The position numbers and the translations under genes are program-made. Under the pieces are notes generated by a model. That model was given only the letters and a program-made list of their open reading frames with translations. It was not told where the DNA came from and did no database searches. Of a DNA stretch of 19,743 nt, positions 7,724-16,477 are shown piece after piece; position 1 is the first letter of the stretch, and each line of letters begins with the position of its first letter. The stretch spans positions 1-19,743 of the forward strand of contig JADGJA010000401.1 in NCBI GenBank assembly GCA_027596035.1, read 5' to 3'. The stretch is from Thoreauomyces humboldtii. Taxonomy: Eukaryota > Chytridiomycota > Chytridiomycetes > Spizellomycetales > Powellomycetaceae.

Positions 7724-8663
7724 ATGACGCACGACTACAATAAAGTGAAGGATGACATTCGCGCTATCTTGAAGAACGACGATTACGACGACGGCTCGCT
7801 TGGCCCTGTCTTCGTTCGGCTCGCGTGGCATGCGTCTGGAACTTACGAGAAGAAAACCCGGACTGGTGGCAGCAATGGCGCTACGATGCGCTTCAACCCA
7901 GAGTCGAACGATGGCGCGAACGCCGGTCTGGAGCACGCGCGCGCATTCCTTGAACCCATAAAGGAAAAGAACAGCTGGATCTCCTACGCGGACCTATGGA
8001 CGCTTGCTGGATGCACTGCCATCGAGGCCATGGGAGGTCCGGAAATTCCCTGGAAAGCAGGCCGAACCGACCGCGACCCAAAGAACCTCAGTGCAAAGGA
8101 CGTACCTCCAAACGGGCGTCTTCCCGATGCAGCTCAAGGGCAAGATCACGTTCGCCAGATATTCTACCGCATGGGTTTTGACGATCGCGAGATTGTCGCT
8201 CTCATCGGTGCCCACGCTGTTGGTCGTTGCCATGCGGATCGTTCCGGATACAGTGGCCGTGAGTTCTGGGACTTTGAGGGGGTCAGTCGTTTTGCTTTTC
8301 TCACTCCTGGTGTCTACTGTATACTTGTCGTTCTTCTTAGCCTGGACACACACGCCTACTCGCTTTTCCAATCAGTACTACAAGTTGCTTACGTCCATTG
8401 AGTGGCGTAAGAAGCAGTGGGACGGTCCCGTTCAGTTCGTTGACGAAGACGATGAGCTTATGATGCTTCCTGCGGACATGGCCATCGTCCGTGACCCTGC
8501 GTTCAAAAAGATCGCGGAGGAATACGCGGCGGATAAGGACGTCTTCTTCAAGGACTTTGCCGCTGCTTTCGGCAAGCTCGTGGACCTCGGCGTCCCTCGC
8601 GGAAACGATCCCGGCAACGCCCCCGTTTCTCCTCACATGATCGCCCAGAAGTCCAAGCTCTAG
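7724..8663 (+). CDS. CCP1: Cytochrome c peroxidase, presequence not evident
   Basis: Haem peroxidase that reduces hydrogen peroxide using cytochrome c. Two exons: 7724-8258 and 8341-8663, giving 285 aa. Key residues are present: distal RLAWH (Arg32, Trp35, His36), proximal His164 in [11 protein letters not shown], and Trp180 in SGYSGPW, the radical Trp that separates cytochrome c peroxidases from ascorbate-type relatives. The His-Trp spacing of 16 equals that of the yeast enzyme. Splicing at GTGAGT/TTCTTAG rebuilds the SGYSGPW codons exactly. I chose ATG 7724 ([12 protein letters not shown]) because family similarity begins there and it has G at -3. An in-frame ATG at 7694 would add 10 residues. 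No mitochondrial presequence is seen in this frame, so the protein may be cytosolic, or a presequence may sit on an upstream exon joined at the TTACAG ending at 7690. It converges on the SLMAP-type gene, 83 bp apart. Confidence 0.95.
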
Positions 8664-8723
8664 ACGTGAACATCGCTATTTCAGTCGCTTTCTCTAGACT
8701 CTTGAATATTCAATAATGCTTTT

Positions 8724-8729
8724 AATAAA
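8724..8729 (+). terminator. Possible polyadenylation signal of the peroxidase gene
   Basis: AATAAA, 60 bp after the stop codon, inside the 83-bp gap between two convergent genes. Fungal poly(A) signals are loose, so this is only a candidate. Confidence 0.45.
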
Positions 8730-8746
8730 CTTTTCTGAACGGCGAT

Positions 8747-10921
8747 TCAAAACGCCTCTCTAATAGCCATTAGGAAAGGTGATTCCGGCGAGAGAATATC
8801 GGGGCTCAAACTGAGTACGGCGATGCCGCCAATGGAAAGGATCCCTAGGGCGACAATGGCGAAAATCTGAAGGGAACAGCAGACGCGGTAGAAACCCCCG
8901 TCCCCGTAAGCGTGGGTACTCCGGAGTGAGTACAAAAAGCAATCCAAACTTACGTGGAAAGAGGACGTCTCCCGTTTCTTCGAGGCTGGCTTCGGGGTTT
9001 CATCTTGCGACTCTGAGCCAGGAGACGACAAGCCCGCTCGCGTTTGCAGTGACGGAGTCACTTCTGGGTGCTTCTTGTTCCGTTTCCGGCTCGCGCTGCC
9101 CTTCTTTGGGGTTGAGATGCTTGTTGTGATCGCAGAAGCAGCTATTGCCATGTCAGTATTCACATTCGATATTTTGCCCAGTATGCCGTCGGATAGGGCG
9201 GCTGATGGCGAGGCTGGTGCCTCCGGAGCTGAAGACATGTTTCCCTTCCGAAGAAGGTTGTCATATGCTTCCCGAAGCCGGGATGACTCGTGCCCAGTTT
9301 CCATCAGAGTTCCTTGCAACGAAGCTATCTGGGAAATGAGATGTTGCTTGTTGGCCTCCAGAGTTGCGATCTTGTCCTGTGCGCTTTTCAGTTCGGTGCA
9401 AAGGCTGAGAATCTGACTTTCAGCGTCCTGTGCATCCTTGAAAACGTTTCAGTATTGGCTTCCCCAAAGCGCGCGAAGTATTCTCTGGCGCAAATCGCAC
9501 CCGCTTTGCAACCAGTAGTTCGGCCTCGATAGCAGCTGATCGAGTTTTCCATCGTTCGACTTCCTCAAGAAAGCTTGCCCTGGATACGCTCTCCTTTGAA
9601 AGTCGCTCTACTTCCGCTGCAAGGTCCTCGGCTTGCTTTTTGAAGATATCGCGCTCTTCAGCACGTGGTAAGCAATCATTGTACTTGTCACGCCAGCGGT
9701 GTGCCTCCTCGGTAGCCTCTTCCGAGCTTCGCGTGGGATCTGATGATAGTCGGCTGTCGGGTCTAACATGTTCGAACGTCTGAATTGGCCCAATGGTTTC
9801 CATTGACTCTTTCAGCTGCTGTAGTTGGGCGTGCGTCTTGTCAGCAAGCTTCAGCTCAGCCTGAGATACAAACAGTCAGCAATGCCATCCAAAAGGCTAC
9901 ATTTAAAGTCCCTTACATCCATCAGCCCAGACAGCTGGCTCGTCCTTGCGCCGTCAAGCCTCAACGCAATCCCCGGGGAACTAAAAAAAAAACATAGTTA
10001 GCGTTCTACTCGAAGATCATCTCTTCCAGATCTTGGATTGCTTACGTTCGCACAGGTTCACTGATGCCCGTTCCTGGAGATGGAGGTACCATTTGCGTAA
10101 AATCTACAAACGACACTTTGCATGCAACCTTCTTGTATATGACTGCAAAAGTAGCAAGTGTCAGAAATCACAGTTGCAGAGAATAAGGCAACTGTCATAC
10201 ATGTTTTGTCATCATGCTTGATGTCTAGTCCGAACTCAAGCACAGCGCCAGACTTCAATTCAAAAGGCTCGCTCTCAAATCCCTCCGCGCTTAATCGATG
10301 CCCATTCAAGAAGGTACCGTTGCTAGATTTCACATCTTTTATCCACACCTACGGCCAACCGGTCAGCTTTCTGTGGGTCACCTGACGACTGGGAGATATC
10401 TCGCCTCCGCAACGGCTCACCTTCGACTCGGCGAACCAGATTTCGGCATGGTTTCTACTCAAAACTTTCGCATCGAATATTCCGTTGTTGGGCTCCGGCG
10501 TGACCTTCGGATTCAGTTTTCGACCAATCTTGACGGGCTCGAAGAGGTCGAGCGTTTTCGGCGCGAACGTATCATTCAGGGACTCGAGGAGCAGACTGAG
10601 AGAGACCCGTGCGTATCAGCCAAACTGCGTCAACCTGCTAAGAGAGAACGCCTTGGACCGAGTAGCCCACACTTACGTGGGGGTGTCAGCTAACGCCGAA
10701 TTCGCGAAGCTAAAAGTTTTCAGTGCGCGCTTGGTTGCTGCCCGACCCCACTATTAGTTTACTCGCAGCAAAACAACTGCGTGAGGGTATAAGGACCCAC
10801 CTTTCTGTTTGGTACTGCCAGCAGTACCTGTAAGCTCGGAACCCAGAGAACGCCCGATACTGCCGTTGATGTTCGAAGACGCTGATATGGTTTCCAGCGA
10901 GGAGCGTGACTTAGTGGACAT
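8747..10921 (-). CDS. SLMAP/Far10-type FHA, coiled-coil, tail-anchored protein (STRIPAK)
   Basis: Resembles SLMAP and its fungal counterparts (Far9/Far10, PRO45), which anchor the STRIPAK phosphatase-kinase complex to the nuclear envelope, ER or mitochondria. Exons: 10921-10801, 10689-10677, 10595-10421, 10348-10201, 10142-10046, 9980-9917, 9860-9501, 9436-8954 and 8866-8747, giving 526 aa. The FHA domain runs from about 45 to 170 with Gly69-Arg70 (KIGR), Ser91 and His94 (LSRNHAEIW) and SSNGTFLNG (111-119), the phosphothreonine-reading residues. A long coiled coil follows (about 207-430, with a Pro/Ser-rich break), then a Lys/Arg-rich linker and a single hydrophobic segment at about 488-507 near the C terminus, a tail anchor. 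The first two introns are the least certain part: a 13-nt exon was needed to keep frame. The last intron is 87 bp and stop-free. Confidence 0.85.
10677..10689 (-). other. Probable 13-nt microexon of the SLMAP-type gene
   Basis: CTGACACCCCCAC is preceded by GTTAG and followed by GTAAGT on the minus strand. Joining exon 1 (1 nt left over) to it and then to exon 3 (which needs 2 nt) gives KADTPTLLLESLNDTF, in frame with the FHA domain. Exon 1 cannot be joined directly to exon 3 without a frameshift. Confidence 0.6.
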
Positions 10922-11841
10922 GGCAATTAGCACGTCAGAAGGTTGAGTTCGAAGCGTCGACGGCGCCAGGGTGGCCAACAGGACGATGAACGAGGCTGAA
11001 CGGGACGCGTCGCGCTCGTCCTGGCCTCTCCCTCTTTACCCTTTGCCCATTTGTACTTCCGGCGAGAGGAGGATCCTTTATTATTCTCTGTGGACTATCG
11101 CCATCCTTTCTCGTCGAACACTTGAGACTCATGCGGGGCTGGCTAAACCGCCAGTTCCAGTCTTCTTACGAACTGAATACTCATATCAAGCCCCACTTTG
11201 TCATGTGAAAGGGTTGTGAGCAAGCCAGGACTCTTGGACAATAATGATTATTCCCCAGCTGCCTACACAGGCTCGCCAGTGGCACGCCAGTGGATGGAAG
11301 GCCTTCAAGTTTTCTGTACGCTTCGTCATGCCCCGAGCTGTCGTTCCCACGTCCTCCACACGAACCCGCAAGCTTCCTTGGCCTTTGGATCCTGCCTCGC
11401 TTGGCGACAGCATGCCTCAAACGCTTCTAAGATCAAGGAGCAAAAGTCAGCTTTCGCTCGTTTCACACATGAAGGACTATGCCGTGCTCGGCAGGCAAAC
11501 AAATGCGCTCTCGTTGACAAGTTTGCGGCTTGCCTTTTTGCGGAAAGCATTTGCCTGCATCGTAAGCATTGCTCACGAGACAGCTTTGGATGGCGCAGGC
11601 AAGGGACTTGCACGGATAAGCTTCTGCTTTGTCGGGCATCTTTTTGGACAATTGCGGGATGGGAGGAGAAAGTTCAACTCGGCCGCCGGGCGTGTGCCCT
11701 AACCGCCAGTCGCCACGTCATACCTCATCTCCTCATAGGGCTCTCATTGCTCATAAAAACAAGATTGGGCTCTGCATTCCCCCTCGTTCGCCCCGTACCT
11801 TACTTTGCCCTGCAGCTACTTTACAATCAGCAAGATCAGAC
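10922..11841. other. Divergent intergenic region between SLMAP-type and BAP31-type genes
   Basis: 920 bp between two start codons of opposite strands, so both promoters lie here. An open frame of about 240 codons on the plus strand (11198-11920) has no ATG at its start, is rich in Cys, Arg and Ser with no motif, and runs over the BAP31 start, so it is not called. No repeat or RNA gene was seen. Confidence 0.5.
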
Positions 11842-12673
11842 ATGTCTCTCTTTAATCAACTGGTGTTTTTCACCCTCTGCGCTGAGTTGGTACTTTATCT
11901 TCTCACGCTCGTTCCGTTAACGTTTGTCTCGATCGCCGCGTAAGCCGACAATACGGAGCGGCTTTTTGGAAAGACTGAGCCTCGGATTGCGAACCACTCA
12001 CTGGTCTTCCATCCCTAGACGAAAGCGCTTCATGAACTCTATCTCGACGTTTACTCGGTCGGAGCCTATGGTCTGGACCGCGCGGATCGTCTTCTTCGTT
12101 GTAGCTGCGGTATTCGCAGACACTGTGTCCCGCCTGATTCGAATGGACAGCGAGGTCCTCCACCAAGATAACAACAACCCTCTGGGAGAACTCCAGCAGA
12201 AAGCGAAACTCGTATGTTCGAGCTACAACGAGGATCTGAGCTTTCGAGATGTTGATACACCTTGGTTCTGCCAGTTTTACACGCAGAGAAACCTTTACCT
12301 CTCGCTCTTCGCCATTTTCATGGTTTTGTAAGTATCCAGTTGGATTCTATTTCTCTTGCCTATGGTACTAAACAAGCTGATCTGTGTTAGGGTCGACTAC
12401 CGTCGCGTGCGGGATGTTTATCTTCAGCTTGTCTACCAGGAGCAGATCGCCGAGCAGACCAAGAAGGTTCGCCTCCTCACTCAGCAGATAGGCTCCATTA
12501 CCGGCGTAGACTCTGCAGTGAAAGCCTCGATCCCAAAGGTTGCGGGCAAGACGGACGGTTCCGCCGCTCCCGAGTCGTCTGCAGTGTCGGAAATTCAGAT
12601 GGAAACCCTCCCGACGGGAAAGGTGGAGATTTTGCGCAAGCGCGGAACCACTGGCGATGTCGCCCTCGACTAG
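11842..12673 (+). CDS. BAP31/Yet-type endoplasmic reticulum transmembrane protein
   Basis: Member of the B-cell receptor-associated 31 family (yeast Yet1-3), ER membrane proteins linked to export and quality control of other membrane proteins. Exons: 11842-11939, 12019-12211, 12275-12327 and 12391-12673, giving 208 aa. Three membrane segments are visible: about 5-30 (LVFFTLCAELVLYLL), 51-70 (VWTARIVFFVVAAVFAD) and 103-116 (NLYLSLFAIFMVLV). The motif FYTQRNLYL is a family marker. The cytosolic tail begins as a coiled coil (QEQIAEQTKKVRLLTQQI). It ends VALD and has no KKxx retrieval signal. The intron at 12212-12274 is 63 nt and contains no stop in frame; I treat it as an intron because it has GTATGT/CCAG ends and its removal restores the family sequence. 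Confidence 0.9.
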
Positions 12674-12989
12674 GATCGGTCATACAACCTTTGGGCTTTC
12701 TGTTTCGCACATACGTTAATCATAAGTTCTGAATCATGATCTCTATATCATGGACGTTTATACAATAAAGGCGTGTGCGGGTGACGGAGTGAACGCGGCA
12801 CATCAATGTACAAAGGGGTTACACGAAGACATTGCAAGCCGACGTAAGGGCGATTAAGCGTCCATAGCGATCGCATATGTTTCAAGAAAATGCAAGATGA
12901 AATGAAATCAAAACAAAGAAAAGCCGGAGCAAAGACATCGGATGTATACAGCAGGAACCTGCAATGTTTAAGACCGCCCACACCGAATT
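12674..12989. other. Convergent 3' intergenic region (BAP31-type and PDB1)
   Basis: 316 bp between two stop codons, holding both 3' UTRs. AATAAA at 12764-12769 is a plausible plus-strand poly(A) signal for the BAP31-type gene. No gene was recognised. Confidence 0.55.
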
Positions 12990-14547
12990 CTACTTCTTGC
13001 CAAGTGTTAGCAAAATCGTCTTCTTGATAGACTCAAGCCGGGGAAAGCTCAAGTCCTCCAGGTTCTTGGCATAAGGTGTGGGAATGTCGGCACCTGTCAC
13101 CCTAGCTACGGGCGCATCGAGGTGGTCGAAGGCGTCGCCTAATGCAAATAAAGTGGCGGGTCGGTATAGCATCTAGCCCGCTGCGCATCCCGCGTCTTAA
13201 CTTACTTTCCATGATCTGTGCACAGATCTCTGATCCGACGCTATACTGAGGGAAACCTCCTTCTACCGTGACCAGTCTGTTCGTCTTCTTGACCGATTTG
13301 ATAATGGTGTCAATGTCAAGCGGGCGAATGGACCGGAGGTTGATGACCTTCAAGACACGGATCAATATTGCAGCCGTGAAACATTTAAGCGAAGATGACT
13401 TACCTCCACTTTAATGCCTTGCTTTTCTAACTCGGCGGCAACCTCCAAGCTCTGACCAACGGCGCGGGAGTGTGCGACAACCGTGATGTCTGATCCCTCC
13501 TTCTCCACCTTCGCTTTGCCAATAGGAATGACGAAGTCGTCCTTCAGGACCTCATCGGACACCTCGAAAGTTTGTCCGTACATAATCTCGTTTTCCAAGA
13601 CCACGACTGGATCGGGATCCCGGATAGCAGCTTTCATCAGCCCCTTGCAGTCCTCCGCACTCCATGGACTGACAACCTTCAGCCCAGGAATCTGCCCGTA
13701 CCAGGCTGCGTAGTCTTGCGAATGCTGAGCAGCCACCCCGGCGGCCGCGCCGTTGGGTCCCCGAAAAACGATGGGAACATTGACCGTTCCTCCCGACATA
13801 TAGCGCGTCTTCGCTGCAGAGTTGACGATGTGATCAATGGCCTAGAGTGGACAGCATGAGCGCACTATCCTGATGCTGTCCATACGCTCTCTCTGGCAGT
13901 ATACCTGCATAGCGAAGTTAAATGTCATGAACTCGCAAATAGGCTTCAACCCGGCCATAGCAGCGCCAACTGCCAGTCCTGCAAATCCCATTTCTGTGAT
14001 CGGAGTATCGATGACGCGTTCGGGGCCGAATTTGTCTAGAAGCCCTTTCGAGACCTTGTATGCTCCTGAAACAATTTAAGGATTAGTATTAATCTTGGGA
14101 CCCATTCGAAAGGACTTTACGAGAGGTTCCTACCATTGTACTACCCAGATTATATACAGAAGCAGTAGTGTTCAGCAGTCCTTTCTCTTTCCGGAGCGTC
14201 TGCAAGCTTCTCAGCAATTCGTCACTCATACCTGAGCTACCTCCTCGCCAAGCAAAAGAACGGTCTTGTCTCGACGCATCTCCTCGTCCATGGCTTGGTT
14301 CAGCGCTTCACGAACAGTCATCTGGAACGCACAACGAGAACCATCGTCAGCAGGCGCTACAGCGCGCATCACTTCTGTTGCCGCGCTGACAACCTCGTCA
14401 CACGCTTGCGCGAGCGGTCGTAGTTCACATCCGTACCTGATTGCCGGAGCTGGTCGCCATAGACCGAACTGCTGTGGCGGTGCGAATCGACTGGCTCAGG
14501 AGAGGCCGCTGGCAGACGACGGACCGAAGCGCGCGGAGAGATGACAT
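12990..14547 (-). CDS. PDB1: Pyruvate dehydrogenase E1 component subunit beta, mitochondrial
   Basis: Beta subunit of the thiamine-diphosphate E1 enzyme of the mitochondrial pyruvate dehydrogenase complex, which starts conversion of pyruvate to acetyl-CoA. Exons: 14547-14437, 14321-14232, 14140-14134 (7 nt), 14065-13905, 13841-13404, 13347-13206 and 13138-12990, giving 365 aa. An Arg- and Ser-rich presequence without acids ([11 protein letters not shown]...) precedes [15 protein letters not shown] at 38. The cofactor-side motif [15 protein letters not shown] (Glu63/64) is rebuilt only by including the 7-nt exon. [11 protein letters not shown], the catalytic-site QHSQ and the C-terminal [11 protein letters not shown] and [14 protein letters not shown] are typical of the family. 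Length and motifs are complete, with no sign of decay. OMA1 lies upstream on the same strand, 338 bp away. Confidence 0.97.
13848..13882. repeat. Intronic inverted repeat in PDB1 (10-bp stem, 15-nt loop)
   Basis: TGGACAGCAT (13848-13857) and its exact reverse complement ATGCTGTCCA (13873-13882) lie inside the 63-nt intron at 13842-13904. In the pre-mRNA the hairpin would occupy over half of the intron and end about 6 nt before the 3' splice site. Confidence 0.85.
14134..14140 (-). other. 7-nt microexon of PDB1
   Basis: TACAATG on the minus strand is preceded by GGGTAG and followed by GTAGGA. It supplies Tyr-Asn and the first base of Gly in [16 protein letters not shown], a strongly conserved block of E1 beta. 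Without it the frame between the flanking exons is broken. Confidence 0.88.
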
Positions 14548-14885
14548 TTCTTCGTGAGGGTAGAGGCTTGCTTCCTTCTGTGAGAATGGGAGGTCAGGAT
14601 GTTGCGGTGAATTGAAGCTGTGAAGTGGGAAGGTGTGCGCAAATCGCGGAAATCAGCCTGTGGGGTGCGAATCGATAGGACCTGTTTACCATGTACCGAC
14701 TTTCCGTGCCTCGGTACCGTAGAGCTGGCGGGTTCCCAGTTCCCACCAAAAGATTTCTTGAAGAGGTACAGTACACTACAGTATACATGCACGACGATAC
14801 ATGTGGGCTTCCCGGATTGCCAAGCGCTCCAGCACTCGATGTGGTGCGGAGATAAATGTACATTGAAATGCGATGGAAATAGGAA
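14548..14885. other. Intergenic region between OMA1 and PDB1
   Basis: 338 bp between the OMA1 stop and the PDB1 start, both on the minus strand. It should contain the OMA1 3' UTR and the PDB1 promoter and leader. I see no gene or repeat. Confidence 0.5.
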
Positions 14886-16477
14886 TCAAACAAGGCCTGC
14901 GACTCCCCGGCAATTCGCCTGCGCTAGCTCTCGGGCAAGCTTGCGCTCTCTAAGTGCTGGGTGATGAGCGCCAAGAGCCTCGCGAAGCGCCGTGAACAGG
15001 CTTCTGTTGTGCTCGTCCATCGTCCGTTCAGAAAGTGCGTTGGAGACGAGGTGCAGGCGGGCGTCGCGGACTTTGTTCGCAATCTCCAAGCGAGACCGGT
15101 ATACCTCCTGGGCGCCAGGGAGATGAACTTTCAGGTCATCAGCCCGATTTTTGTGGGAAGGGTGATCGCTCAAGAATTCGGCGCATTTCGTGCTGCCGGG
15201 CCGTTGCTCCGACATGTTTGACCAAAAGAGGACGGCTGCCTGCGGGTCAAATCCAGCAACGGACATCAAGTACATTCCGATGGTATCCGCTTCCTTCTCG
15301 CACTACCACAGAAAGCATCAGTGATCTGCTTGAAAAGCGCCTTGCATGCCTTTCAACCCACCATGCGAGAATACGGCAAAGAAGTCAGCATGTCCTTAGA
15401 GACGTCGAGACCTCTGCCAGCTAGGTCCCCGATCATGGGAAGGTTCACTGTGAGCGTGTAGATGAGCGAATGTACGAAGTCCCAACCTAAACGCGCCAGG
15501 TACTGGAAACTGGCAAGGTGCTCAATCAAAACCGTGCAGGCGCCTTTGTCTTTCCAGGCAACCTACCCCATCTTTTCGGCCCCGTGCCGACTGAGAACGT
15601 GAGCTAGCTCATGGGCAAGAATGGCGGCCACGGCATCTTCATCTTCAGCTGTTCGCAAGAGCCCGGTATACACAAAAATATCCCCCTGGGAAATGCTAAC
15701 ACGTTTGAGCATCTGGTCACTAACCCAGAACGAAGGGACGTACCTTTGGAGTAACAAATGCATTGACAACGCTGTCGTCGTCTATAACATGCAAGTTCCA
15801 CTGGCGAATGGGTCCAACGATCCGAAGAAGCTCCGAAGCGATGTCGCCCAGTAATTTGTGATCCGGATGTGAGGCTGGTAGAAGGTGGTCGCGGTGCTGA
15901 GACATGAGCGCAGGGTACGAATCTGCTGCCCATTGCAGTTCCGTGGGCTCGTCAATAAACATGAAGCGACTACGCTGTCGGTCGGTCGAAGAATATATGA
16001 GTGCAACGTTCTTCGGGAGTTCTTCGTCTCCCACTTACATCAGTAAAAGGGTGTTCTTCGTAGGCCAAGCCAATTAGTGCAGCCACCCCAAGAATTGGCA
16101 GTGACGCCAAGCTCCACATCAACTTTGGCTGTTTCGCGAACCACTGCCACCGCCATAGCATCGGAAGAGCTGTTAGAAGAGTACGTGTGCTGTGGAAAAA
16201 GTATGCGATAACTGGACTGCACGAAAGTTCAGCCGGAGTACTCCCAGTCGTTATACTTTAGGCGTTCATACCCGGTCAGCATAGCCGCTCTGCCAGTTGG
16301 GGTAGCATGGAACTGTCTGCGCTGAAGTGGTTGGACGGCACGGGGAGACCTGGTTTTGCGGAAACCTTGGGTTGTCAAGTAAGAGGAGGGGAGGAGTGGA
16401 GGAGGGAACGAAGGTTTGGAGAGAACATGTCGAGACTGCGAGGACCCCAGCTGAAAACGCCGAGCCGCGGAGACCAT
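14886..16477 (-). CDS. OMA1: Mitochondrial metalloendopeptidase OMA1 (peptidase family M48)
   Basis: Zinc protease of the mitochondrial inner membrane that cleaves misfolded or stress-signalling proteins when membrane potential falls. Exons: 16477-16242, 16189-16039, 15974-15744, 15685-15567, 15509-15362 and 15302-14886, giving about 433 aa. The basic N terminus (MVSAARRFQLGSSQ) and RRQFHATP look like a presequence. One hydrophobic segment (LMWSLASLPILGVAALIGLAY) precedes the protease domain. The zinc motif is HELAH (His231, Glu232, His235), with the third ligand probably Glu297 in CEKEAD, and HVLSRHGAEKM follows the motif as in OMA1. The DHPSHKNRADDL block near 325 is also typical. The frame stays open upstream to an ATG at 16759, which would add 94 low-complexity residues. 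The donor of intron 1 is uncertain: 16241, or alternatives in the same phase further upstream in exon 1 such as GTATGA at 16271. Confidence 0.92.

Noticed and set aside
9075..9416. Plus-strand frames of up to 113 codons within the SLMAP-type gene
   Set aside because: They are opposite-strand shadows of coiled-coil coding exons, with no motif or splice support.
11198..11920. A 240-codon open frame on the plus strand
   Set aside because: It does not begin with ATG, has unusual Cys and Arg content without a motif, and overlaps the well-supported BAP31-type start in another frame.
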